Assembly: GCA_016946835.1 (NCBI GenBank)
Contig: JACVTC010000010.1
Coordinates: 1,315,001-1,357,500, forward strand
Length of the DNA stretch: 42,500 nucleotides
Origin: Neocallimastix lanati (nom. inval.)
Taxonomy: Eukaryota; Neocallimastigomycota; Neocallimastigomycetes; Neocallimastigales; Neocallimastigaceae
Reading direction: 5' to 3'
Made by a program: the position numbers and the translations under genes. The notes under the pieces were generated by a model. The model made no database searches, was not told where the DNA came from, and saw only the letters and a program-made list of their open reading frames with translations. This document shows positions 11,500 through 22,240 of the stretch, in pieces; the first letter of the stretch is position 1; each line of letters begins with the position of its first letter.

Positions 11500-13540
11500 A
11501 AATAATTGAGGTTATTCAAAAAAAATATATTTATATTGTATTCATTTATTTTTTTCATTTTTTAGTTTACATTATTATATTTTAAATATATATATTTATA
11601 GAGAGAGAGAGAAAAAAAAATTAAAAATAATTCCTATTTTCACACAACACTACAAAATTAGCAAAAATAAAGATATTGATTTTTAAATTTAATTATATTA
11701 TTATAGCTTTATTTAATTTAATCTTATATTTTTCATAATTCTTTATTTTTATTTATTTTTTATTTTTTATTTTTTTTTTAATATATTTTTTTTAACTTTT
11801 TTTATTTCTATTTTAAATTAATTATTATTTTAGATAAATGTTTTTCTAACTTTTTATTTTTTTTATATATTTTAATTAGTTAAATATTATATTTAAAATA
11901 AAAATATTAAAAATAATATATAAAAATAAATATTGTTTTACATATATTTCTTTCTATATTATTATTTTTATTATTCTTAAATTAAATATTTTATTTTATA
12001 CATTTAAGAAATAAATTATTTTAATTCATATTTTAATTTATAAAATTGAATTAAATAAAAAAAACTTATTTTCTCTGGTTTTTTGAATACTAGACGAATG
12101 CTAATTATTTTATTAAATTAACTTGTTTTTTTAGTATTTATTTCTATTTAAAATTATAATTTTATTATTATTTTTTATTAAAATTATATTTATATTATTA
12201 ATTATAAATAAATTTTTTTAATTCTTATTTTATTTTATATAAATAGAATTAAAATAGAAACTTATTTTTTTTTCTTTCATTTTGAAAAGAATTCAAAACT
12301 TTAATAAAAAAAAATAGTAAAATAATTTTTTTAAAAAAAGAAATGATTGCTGAATTCGTCTAAATTTCAAAGAGATTTTTTTCAGTTTGTTTTCTTTTTA
12401 ATTTAGAATATTCGAATTACATTAGGCTCATCAATGGATATTTATTTGATTTGACACTAGACAGCACTTTATAATTTACGACTTTTTAATTGCTGAAAAC
12501 TGTCTAAATTAAGTCATGGTTTTCAAATTCAATAAATCCTTAGCTAAAAAAGATTGCAGTAACTGTCTAACACAAGACAGGGGTTTTCTTTCATTAAAAT
12601 TTCATTTTTATTTAAAATTTGTTGATTAAAAATAAATACCTGATTTATTTTTAAAACAAAAATCAAATAAAAATATAGTAGAATAGAATCCAATTCCATG
12701 GAAGTTAATATTTCTTCTTTTCTTCTTCTTCTTCTTCTTCTTTTAATTCATTTCCTATGGTTTTTAAAGATTCCAATGATGAGACTTTTAAATGTTTTAT
12801 TTACAATATGATTACCTTAATAAAATTTTCTTTCTTTCTTCTTTACTTGAAGTTCTTCTTTTTACTTTTTAAATTTCTTCTTTATACTAATTATCAAAGA
12901 AATTTAATTTTTTTGATAAATTATATAACTTTTCTAATTTTTTTAAAAGTCTGAAGTTCAAAAAATTTGAAAAATTTTGTCCTTTTTTATACTTTTTTTT
13001 TTTTTAAAAATAATCTTTTTATTAAAATAAAATTTATATTTTATAAACAAAATACTTTTATCTATTAATTAAAAATATAAATATTAAATAATAGTTTTAT
13101 TATTAATGGTAAAGTAAATTTTTCAAATAATTAATATTTATTAAAAAATAATATAAAAAAATATTTAGTGGTAAAGTTTAGTAATATTTCTTTGTAATTT
13201 ATATAATAATTCCATAAAATTTTTTTTAAAATATTAATTAATAAAACTATATTAAATATATAATAAATTAATAATTTCAATTTTACGTTTTTATATATGT
13301 ACATTTTTTTTTATAATAAAAGCAGTAATAAATACAACACCATGATTAAAAAAAATTTTAATTATCGTTAGAATATGAAGTTAATTTACTATGTTTAAAA
13401 CTATATTAATTATATTAATTATATTACGCTACAAATACTATTGATAAGATAAATTTTATCAAACATTTTAGTCTTTGTAATTTCTAAAAATCATTATTAT
13501 ATAAAAATAAACCTTAGATATAAAAATAAAAATTATAAAG
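11500..13540. repeat. Array unit A1
   Basis: Contains marker CTAGACGAATGC near 12090, the TAGACAG...CTGTCTA stem pair 12468-12474/12500-12506, and hairpin CTGTCT-AACACA-AGACAG at 12563-12580. A run of TTC triplets at about 12714-12741 codes for Glu on the minus strand. The minus-strand ORF here is broken by a one-base deletion. Confidence 0.8.
12502..12699 (-). pseudogene. Frameshifted copy of the array ORF (unit A1)
   Basis: Starts at the CCATGG ATG (12697-12699, minus). It matches the 63-69-residue ORF of the other four units, but one G is missing in the TTTTGCTTT stretch near 12587, which breaks the frame. Disruption in one copy argues against strong protein-level selection. Confidence 0.4.
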
Positions 13541-15566
13541 TGCTATAAATAATAAATTATTTATTTCATATTTAATTTATTCATTTATTTAAATAAAAAA
13601 ATTTATATACTTATACTATATTCTTTTACTTTCTTCATTTTTTAATTATACATTATTATAATTTAATATTTAAAAAAATATATATATATAAAGAAAACTT
13701 TAAAAGACTTCCTTTTTATCCATTATTATTCTATAAAACTAAAAAATAAATTAATAAAAATAAACACATTTATTTTAAAATATTCTTATATTTCTTATGT
13801 TTTACTTATTTAATTTTATAAATATTTTATGTAATTATTTATTTTACTTTTATAAATTTGTTTTTATTTATTTTTATTACTAATTATTTACTATTTTATT
13901 ATAAAATTTATTTTAATTTTTTATTTATTATAATATTTTAATTAGTTAAAATATTATATTTAAAATAAAAATAATAAAAATAATATATAAAAAGAAATAC
14001 TGATTTACATATATTTCTTTTTATATTATTATTTTTATTTTTCTTAGATTAAATATATTTTATTTTATACATTTAAGAAATAAATTTTTTTAATTCATAT
14101 TTTAATTTAAAAAATTGAATAAAATAAAAAAAACTTATTTTCTTTGGTTTTTTGAATATTAGACGAATGCTAATTCTTTTATTTAATTAACTTTGTTTTT
14201 TAATTTATTTCTATTTAAAATAATAATTTTATTATTATTTTTTATTAAAATTATATTTATATTATTAATTATAAATAAATCTTTTTAATTCTCATTTTAT
14301 TTTATATAAATAGAATTAAAATAGAAACTTATTTTTTTTCTTTCATTTTGAAAAGAATTCAAAACTTTAATAAAAAAAAATAGTAAAATAATTTTTTTAA
14401 AAAAAGAAATGATTGCTGAATTCGTCTAAATTTCAAAGAAATTTTTTTTAGTTTGTTTTTTTTTTAATTTAGAATAATCGAATTACATTAGGCTCATCAA
14501 TGGATATTTGTTGATTTGACAATAGACAGCACTTTAAAACTTACAATTTTTTTTTCATTGCTGAAAAACTGTCTAAGTTAAGTCATGACTATCAAATTAA
14601 GTAAATCCTTAGCTAAAAAAGATTGCAGGAACTGTCTAACACAAGACAGGAGTTTTGCTTTGACTAAAATTTCATTTTTATTTAAAATTTGTTGATTAAA
14701 AATAAATACCTGATTTATTTTTAAAACAAAATTCAAATAAAAATATAGTAGAATAGAATCCAATTCCATGGTAGTTAATATTTCCACTTTTTTTCTTCCT
14801 ATTTTAATTCATTTCCAATGGTTTTTAAAGATTCCAATGATGAGACTTTTAATTATTTATTTACAATAGATGTACCTTAATAAAATTTTCTTTCTTTCTT
14901 CTTTACTTAAAGTTCTTCTTTTTTCTTTTTAAATTCTTCTTACTGTTAATTATCAAAGATATTTAATTTTTTTAAATTAAATAACTTTTCTAATTTTTTT
15001 TAAAAGTCTGAAGTTTAAAATATTTGGAAATTTTTATTTCTTTTATACTTTTTTTCCTGATAATCTTTTTATAAATAAAATAAAATATATATTATATAAA
15101 CAAAATGCTTATATCTATTAATTAAAAATATAAATATTAAATAAGAGTTTTATTATTAATGGTAGTAAAGTAAATTTTTCAAATAGTTAATATTTATTAT
15201 ATAAAAAATATTTAGTGGTAAAGTTTAATAATATTTCTATGTAATTTATATAATAATTCATAAAATTTTTTTTAAAGTATTAATTAATAAAATTATATTA
15301 AATATATAATAAATTATTAATTTCAATTTTACGTTTTTATATATGTGCAATTTTTATTATTTGTTTTAATAAAAAACTGTTATAAATGAAACTCCATTTT
15401 ACTTATATACTGTTTGAATATTAAGTTGATTAAATATGCTTAAAAATATATTAATTATATTATTTTTATTATTTGTAAATTAATCTCTTTTTATTTGAAA
15501 TACATTATTTTATTTATATAAAGAATTTTAATTTAATACTAACAAGCCACAATTAATAAAAATAAC
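13540..15566. repeat. Array unit B1
   Basis: Marker ATTAGACGAATGC near 14160 and hairpin CTGTCT-AACACA-AGACAG at 14632-14649. Its right end is where MULE-1 inserted. The equivalent region of other units continues into the next A unit. Confidence 0.8.
14578..14787 (-). CDS. Array ORF copy (unit B1), 69 codons, doubtful
   Basis: Opens at a CCATGG start. The N-terminal half is hydrophobic (MELDSILLYFYLNFVL), followed by INQVFIFNQQILNKNEIL and a Cys-Val-Arg-Gln-containing tail. No family is recognised. Four units keep it open with mainly conservative changes such as Lys/Arg in the first 50 residues, while the C-termini diverge. It may be a small ORF of a repeat-borne gene or a by-product of a conserved DNA or RNA element. 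Confidence 0.25.
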   Translation of the reverse strand: MEILTTMELDSILLYFYLNFVLKINQVFIFNQQILNKNEILVKAKLLSCVRQFLQSFLAKDLLNLIVMT

Positions 15567-15575
15567 ATAAATTTT
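15567..15575. repeat. MULE-1 target-site duplication, left
   Basis: ATAAATTTT directly precedes the left inverted repeat and is repeated exactly at 20073-20081. Nine bases is typical of Mutator-like elements (8-11 bp). Confidence 0.85.
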
Positions 15576-15628
15576 GGGGGGGTGTCATTTCGAAAATTTT
15601 TATTACATAAATTTGTATTTTGTTGTAG
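15576..15628 (+). repeat. MULE-1 left terminal inverted repeat
   Basis: Begins GGGGGGGTGTCATTTCG and matches the reverse complement of 20021-20072 with few differences. A second CATTTCGG and the motif ATGGCGTATTA follow just inside (about 15634-15653). Both recur at the ends of MULE-2 and MULE-3. Confidence 0.85.
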
Positions 15629-15899
15629 TGCATTTCGGAAAACATGGCGTATTATAATGTAATAAATAAATAAATGAATAAATAAATTATAAATGAATAA
15701 ATAAATTTTTAAATAATAATAAAAATAATTAAGACAAATGTTTATTATGACTAAAAAAATTTTTTTCAGAAAATTAAATAAATATATATATATATATATA
15801 TATAATTACTACATATATAAAATAATTATATTTTTTTTATTTTATTTTAAATATTATTAATTATTATTAATACTTTAATACCTTGTTTATATTATCAAC

Positions 15900-16953
15900 A
15901 GAAAATACAGATTGAATAAAATAAAATAAAATGAAATAAAATAAAATAAAATAAAATAAATAGTAGAAACATAAATATAAGTATAGATTGAATAAAATAA
16001 AATAAAATAAAATAAAATAAAAAGTAGAATATTAAATAAGAAAGTACAGATTGAATATAATAAAATAAAATAAAATAAAATAAAATAAAATAAAATAAAA
16101 TAAAATAAAATAAAATAAAAAGTAAAATATTAAATAAGAAAGTACAGATTGAATAAAATAAAATAAAATAAAATAAAATAAAATAAAATAAAATAAAATA
16201 AAATAAAAAGTAGAAACATAAATATAAGTACAGATTGAATAAAATAAAATAAAATAAAATAAAGTAAAATAAAATAAAATAAAATAAAATAAAATAAATA
16301 GTTGAAATATAAGTACAGATTGAATAAAATAAAATAAAATAAAATAAAATAAAATAAAATAAAATAAAATAAAATAAAATAAATAGTAGAAACATAAATA
16401 TAAGTACAGATTGAATAAAATAAAATAAAATAAAATAAAATAAATAGTAGAAACATAAATATAAGTACAGATTGAATAAAATAAAATAAAATAAAATAAA
16501 ATAAAATAAAATAAAATAAAATAAAATAAAATAAAATAAAAAGTAAAATATTAAATAAGAAAGTACAGATTGAATAAAATAAAATAAAATAAAATAAAAT
16601 AAAATAAAATAAAAAGTAGAAACATAAATATAAGTACAGATTGAATAAAATAAAATAAAATAAAATAAAGTAAAATAAAATAAAATAAAATAAAATAAAA
16701 TAAATAGTTGAAATATAAGTACAGATTGAATAAAATAAAATAAAATAAAATAAAATAAAATAAAATAAAATAAAATAAAATAAAATAAAATAAAATAAAT
16801 AGTAGAAACATAAATATAAGTACAGATTGAATAAAATAAAATAAAATAAAATAAAATAAAATAAAATAAATAGTAGAAACATAAATATAAGTACAGATTG
16901 AATAAAATAAAATAAAATAAAATAAAATAAAATAAAATAAAATAAAATAAAAA
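15900..16953. repeat. TAAAA satellite with 13 spacer motifs (MULE-1)
   Basis: Runs of (TAAAA)n are broken 13 times by spacers ending GTACAGATTGAA. The spacers fall into three types: a (AGTAGAAACATAAATATAAG), b (AGTTGAAATATAAG) and c (AGTAAAATATTAAATAAG). From 16120 the order is c-a-b-a-a, repeated from 16541, a higher-order repeat of about 421 bp. The long minus-strand Phe/Tyr/Leu frames here are products of the repeat, not genes. Confidence 0.9.
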
Positions 16954-17378
16954 AAAAAATATAATAATTATTATATATATATAGGAATCATATGTATTTT
17001 AATTTTTTTTCATTTATTTTTCTAAAAAAAAAATATTTTAGTTATAATAATGTTTGTCTTTTAATTATTATATTTTATTATAGTAAATAAAAAAATTTAA
17101 ATGAAAAGTAAATAATTCTAATTATTTATAATTCATAAACGATATATATATATTAATTTAAATAATATAATAATTAAAAATTAAAACAATAAGAGTTGAA
17201 TAATTGATCCTATTAAAATAATTAATTATTTGCATAGAAATATTTATAATGTTTGATCAATATGAATCAATTATTATTAAAATATAATAATAACAATTAG
17301 AATTTTAATAAAATGATAAAAATCTTTTATTGAATTTAATATTTTTAATAACGTAATTAATTTTGAAAAGTATATTGA

Positions 17379-17520
17379 TATTAATAAAATTTATAATTAT
17401 ATAATATTGATATTGATATTAATAAAATTTATAATTATATAATATTGATATTGATATTAATAAAATTATTATATAATATTGAATAAAATTTATAATTATA
17501 TAATATTGATATTAATAAAA
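17379..17520. repeat. 38-bp tandem repeat 3' of the MULE-1 transposase
   Basis: Three to four copies of a unit containing ATTGATATTGATATTAATAAAAT. Its reverse complement shares a 25-base segment with the repeat at 41450-41660, which lies 3' of the MULE-3 transposase. Confidence 0.75.
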
Positions 17521-17748
17521 TTTTAACTAGTATCAAATAAATTGGTTTTAGTTATAAATTACTTAATAAAAATAACTAAAAGATAATTTCTATTAAGATT
17601 ATTAAATAAACACAATAGGTAAATAAATTTGTATTTTTCTAGCATTTTTTTAAATTAAGATTATTTAATTATTATTTAAACGATTATAAATATAAATTTA
17701 AAATAAATAAAATTTTATTTTTCTAGCATTTTTTTAAATTAAGATTAT

Positions 17749-19188
17749 TTATTTTAAATTAATATTTATATCGTTTAAATCAATTAAACAATCTTTTCAT
17801 AATTTAACTAATTCATTTCTGTTGCATCCATTATAAAATAAATTTATTTCCTTACTTTTGTAATTTTCAATTAAAATTTTAATTTCATTAGATGCACTAA
17901 ATATTTTTTGCTTTTTTTCCAAGTTCCTTTAGTTCTCCTTTGGTAATCATTATAAGATAAGTTTTCTTCTTCTTTTAATATATATATTAATTTAAAAAAT
18001 AAAGGTTTATTTGGAAATATATTATTTAAGTAGCTATTATAAGATTCTGATGCATTGTTAGTTAAATGCTCTATATTTTCATAATAATTCCAATTATTAA
18101 CATTATACTTAAGTAAATAATTTTTATTAAAATATTCTAAAAATTGTAGAAAATTATTATACTTTTTTTTTGACAAATTCTTTTTATTATAATATAAATA
18201 TCAAATATATAGTTAGGGTTTATAAATGATAAGTTCGAAATAGCTTTATAATAAATATATACATCATTATTATTCTTCACTTCATGATAACATAATATAT
18301 TTTTTTGTTTTTCTAATGATCTTTTGTAATGCCAAACACAATATTTAATATTTATATTGGGAAAAACTTTTTTTGCGGCATTAGATATACCTTGTTCAAA
18401 ATCACAATGAAAATTAATTGTAAAATTAATGTATTACTCCTAAATTTATTTGCATTTTTTTTTATTTCTTTAAATAATGTTTCATATGTAGATTGTTTTT
18501 TATTTTTTAATATGGAAATGGAAGTAGTTTAAAACATATTAAATTTCCCAACATAAGTTCTTGTTATAAATAACTGATAACTAAATTTCGGTGCTGCATA
18601 AAATGTACCGTCCGCAAATATATTTTTATGATAATTTGAAAATAAATATGCTTGGAATGGTGATTGAAAGATTATTAGATCAGTATTTTTAAATATCATA
18701 AAATTTTCATTTCTTTTCGTTTTATAATATTTCGATTCAATGGGAATATCATCAAAACTTTTTATGTTTGGAGGAAATTGTTTATTTATATTTCTTATTA
18801 TTTGGGATTTAATTGTACTATATTCGGGACATATAAGTCCCATTTCTTGAGAAACGGCATTAAATATATGTTTAGGTTTTATATCCATAGGAATTGAATT
18901 TTTCTTAATTTCTTCCTTAATTTTATGCTTTGCTACTGATATAGACACATCAATTTCTTTTTCGAGATGGTTATGTAAACTTTCATATTTTAAAATCTCC
19001 TTTTTATCATTTAAAATAATTAAAGATTTACATTTATTTAAAGTCTTATATTCAGTGCATCTATAAATTTTTGATTTATCTTTCCTTTGAAATGAAAAAT
19101 TAAATTTGTGTTTTTTATTAATAATAATTTGTTCATTTCCTCGATTTGTTTCACTTATTTCAATTTCTATATTGTCTTCTATTGATAA
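17749..19188 (-). pseudogene. MULE transposase remnant (MULE-1)
   Basis: On the minus strand from about 19188 a FLYWCH-like zinc-finger region (KCKSLIILNDKKEILKYE...HNH) leads to a conserved linker (GLICPEYSTIKSQI) and the MULE transposase core. The DDE residues can be placed: Asp in FADGTFYAAPKFSYQ (about 18610), Asp in HCDFEQGISNA (about 18395), and Glu in NNASESYNSYL (about 18045). CVWHYKRSLE lies between. No ATG stands at the expected start. There is an in-frame stop after KFNMF, a frameshift near 18430, more shifts near 18180, and TGA at 17797-17799 where relatives have Trp. It is a dead copy of a DDE cut-and-paste transposase of about 450 residues. Confidence 0.85.
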
Positions 19189-19716
19189 TTAAAAATTTTC
19201 AATAAAATATTTTAATAAATATATTTTTAAATGGTTTGAAACTTTTTTTTTTTTTTAATAATTAAAATAATAAACCTTTTTTTAATTAATTATATAATTA
19301 TTAAAATAATTATTTAATTATTAATTATTTATTATTTCTTTATTTACTATTCTATTTATTTATTTTTATTTTTATTTTCTATTTTTTATTTTATTTTATT
19401 TTTTTATTTTTTAATGTTTAAAAAATAAAATTTTATTTATTTTTATTTTATTTTTTAATGTTTAAAAAAAAAAGTTTTCTTATTATTTTTATTTTACTTT
19501 TTATGTTTAAAAAAAAAAAAGTTTTCTTATGTCTTTTTTTTTTATTTTTATTTTTATTTTATTTTTTAATGCTTAAAAAATAAAATGTGTATTTATTTTT
19601 ATTTTATTTTTCAGTATTTAAAAAAAAAGTTTTCTTATATCTTATTTTTATTTTATTTATTTTTATTTTATTTTTCAATGTTAAATAGAAATACCTAACC
19701 AAATTATTATTTATTG

Positions 19717-19862
19717 AAGCGTTGTATTTCGCCAAAAGTTGAATTTCGTCCAGTTGAATTTCGCCAAATTCTTGGTGGCTTATAAAATTTCGGCATAAAA
19801 TATCACCACATTTATTATTCACGCCATATTCTGAATATATGGCTTTTTAAAAATTGTAGAAA
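19717..19862. repeat. Cluster of inverted-repeat-like motifs inside MULE-1
   Basis: Three tandem copies of about 17 bp built on GTTGAATTTCGCCA lie at 19718-19770, echoing the CATTTCGCCAA of the MULE-2 ends. Then comes a GCCATAT...ATATGGC hairpin at 19823-19843 with a 7-base loop, then AAAAGCCAC. This may be the end of an older nested MULE or a subterminal transposase-binding region. Confidence 0.45.
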
Positions 19863-19992
19863 AAAGCCACAAAACTATGATACAATTATATATACGCCCC
19901 ACTTAAGATTACGTGTTTGAAAATTTTTGAGAATTGTAATTTTATTTATTTAATTAATTAATTATTATTCATTAAAATTTAATAAAATTAAG

Positions 19993-20020
19993 TGGCTTAA
20001 AATTAAAAATATTTAAGCCA
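19993..20020. repeat. Subterminal hairpin of MULE-1
   Basis: TGGCTTAAA and TTTAAGCCA are perfect 9-base inverted arms around a 10-base loop, just inside the right terminal inverted repeat. Confidence 0.6.
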
Positions 20021-20072
20021 TACAACAAAATACAAATTTTTGTAATAAAAATTTTCGAAATGCACACTCCCC
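20021..20072 (-). repeat. MULE-1 right terminal inverted repeat
   Basis: Reverse complement begins GGGGAGTGTGCATTTCG and pairs with 15576-15628. Confidence 0.85.
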
Positions 20073-20081
20073 ATAAATTTT
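20073..20081. repeat. MULE-1 target-site duplication, right
   Basis: Exact copy of ATAAATTTT at 15567-15575. Confidence 0.85.
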
Positions 20082-22240
20082 ATAAAACAATTTTTTAAAA
20101 TTATTTATTTTATATTTTATTCATTCATACAATTATTTAAAAAATTTATATATTTATATTGTATTTATTTATTTATTTTAAATTTACATTATATTTTAAA
20201 TAAATAAACACATATATATATATAGAGAGAAAAAATTAAAAATAATTACTATTTTCATATAACACTACAAAATTAGCTAAAATAAAGATATTGATTTTTA
20301 AATTTGATTACATTATTATAGCTTTATTTAATTTAATCTTATATTTTTTGTAATTCTTTATTTTTTTTATTTTTTATTTTTTTTTTTTAATATATTTTTA
20401 ATAACTTTTTTATTTCTATTTTAAATTAATTACTATTTTAGATAATTGTTTTTAACTTTTTATTTTTTTTAATATTTTAATAAGTTATAATATTATATTT
20501 AAAATAAAAATAATAAAAATAATATATAAAAATAAATATTGTTTTACATATATTTCTTTCTATATGATGATTTCTATTATTCTTAATTCAAATATATTTT
20601 ACTTACAGACATTTTTGAAATAAATTTTTTAATTCATATTTTAATTTATAAAATTAAATTAATAAAAAAACTTATTTTCTTTGGTTTTTTGAATACTAGA
20701 CGAATGCTAATTCTTTTATTTAATTAACTTTTTTTTTTTATGTATTTCTATTTAAAATAATAATTTTATTATTATTTTTTATTAAAATTATATTTATATT
20801 ATTAATTATAAATAAATTTTTTTAATTCATATTTTATTTTATATAAATAGAATTAAAATAAAAACTTATTATTTTTTTTTTTCATTTTGAAAAGAATTCA
20901 AAACTTTAATAAAAAAAAATAGTAAAATAATTTTTTTAAAAAAAGAAATGATTGCTGAATTCGTCTAAATTTCAAAGATAATTTTTGGTTTGTTTTCTTT
21001 TTAATTTAGAATATTCGAATTTCATAAGGCTCATCAATGGATATTTGTTGATTTGACACTAGACAGCATTTTAAAACTTAAAATTTTATATTGCTGAAAC
21101 TGTCTAAATTAAGTCATGGCTTTCAAATCCAAATTCTTTAAGATATTAGCAGAAAAAGATTGCAGTAACTGTCTAACACAAGACAGGGGTTTTGCTTTGA
21201 CTAAAATTTCATTTTTATCTAAAATTTGTTGATTAAAAATAAATACCTGATTTATTCTTAAAACAAAATTCAAATAAAAATATAGTAGAATAGAATCCAA
21301 TTCCATGGTAGTGACTATTTCTTCTTTTCCTCGTCTTCTTTTTCTTCTTTTAATTCATTTCCTATGGTTTTTAAAGATTCCAATGATGAGACTTTTAATT
21401 ATTTATTTACAATAGATGTACCTTAATAAAATTTTCTTTCTTTCTTCTTTACTTAAAGTTCTTCTTTTTTCTTTTTAAATTCTTCTTACTGTTAATTATC
21501 AAAGATATTTAATTTTTTTAAATTAAATAACTTTTCTAATTTTTTAAAAGTCTGAAGTTCAAAAAATTTGAAAATTTTTTGTTCTTTTATACTTTTTTTT
21601 AATTCTAATAATCTTTTTATTAATAAAATAAAATATATTTTATGTAATTAATATATTTATGTGTTTTAATTAAAAATATAAATATTAAATAAAAATTTTA
21701 TTATTAATGGTAGAGTGAAGTTTTTTCAAATAATTAAAATTTATTAAAAAATAATATTAAATAAAAATAATTAGTGGTAAAGTTCAGTAATATCTCTATT
21801 TAATTTAATTAATAATTTAATAATTTTTTTTTTTTTAAGAAATATTTAATAATAAAGCTATATTATATATTTAATAAATTATTAATTTTCTTTTTGCATT
21901 TTTTTATATGTGCATTTTTTATATATATTTTTTTTTTTATTTTACTAAAAAATCAGTAATAAATTAAACACCATGATTAAGAAAAAATTTAATTAAATAA
22001 CGTTAGAATATGAAGTAAATTAACTATGTTTAAAATTATATTAATTATATTAATTATATTATTTTTATTATTTGTAAATTATTCTTGTTTTATTTGAAAT
22101 ACATTATTTTATTCTTTAAATATTTTCATTGTGTTATTAACAAGCCACAAATACTATAAATAAGATAAATTATATTAAGCATTTTAATATATCTATTTGA
22201 AATATGTAAAATTTTTTAATTAAATTCAAAAAAAAAAAAA
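20082..22240. repeat. Array unit A2
   Basis: Starts directly after the MULE-1 duplication. Marker CTAGACGAATGC near 20698, hairpin CTGTCT-AACACA-AGACAG at 21169-21186, marker GATTCCAATGATGAGAC near 21376. Closest in type to A1 and A3. Confidence 0.8.
21109..21306 (-). CDS. Array ORF copy (unit A2), 65 codons, doubtful
   Basis: Same first 45 residues as the B1 copy with Lys-to-Arg and Asn-to-Asp changes. The C-terminus differs (SANILKNLDLKAMT). The frame is also open for about 16 codons upstream of the ATG (Arg/Lys/Glu-rich), so the ATG may not be the true beginning. Confidence 0.25.
   Translation of the reverse strand: MELDSILLYFYLNFVLRINQVFIFNQQILDKNEILVKAKPLSCVRQLLQSFSANILKNLDLKAMT

Larger units (their letters stand above)
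15576..20072 (-). mobile_element. MULE-1, Mutator-like DNA transposon inserted in the array
   Basis: A 4497-bp element bounded by imperfect inverted repeats of about 52 bp (15576-15628 and 20021-20072) sharing CATTTCGAAAATTTTTATTA and TTTGTATTTTGTTGTA, and flanked by a 9-bp duplication. Inside, left to right: a TAAAA satellite (15900-16953), AT-rich DNA with a 38-bp repeat (about 17379-17520), a broken minus-strand FLYWCH/MULE transposase (17749-19188), low-complexity DNA, and a cluster of short inverted-repeat-like motifs (19717-20020). Without it, units B1 and A2 join. The transposase is dead, so mobility would need a helper. Confidence 0.88.

Noticed and set aside
15895-16882. Long minus-strand frames of Phe/Tyr/Leu/Ile
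   Set aside because: Translation of a (TTTTA)n satellite, which has no stop in some frames; no gene signal.
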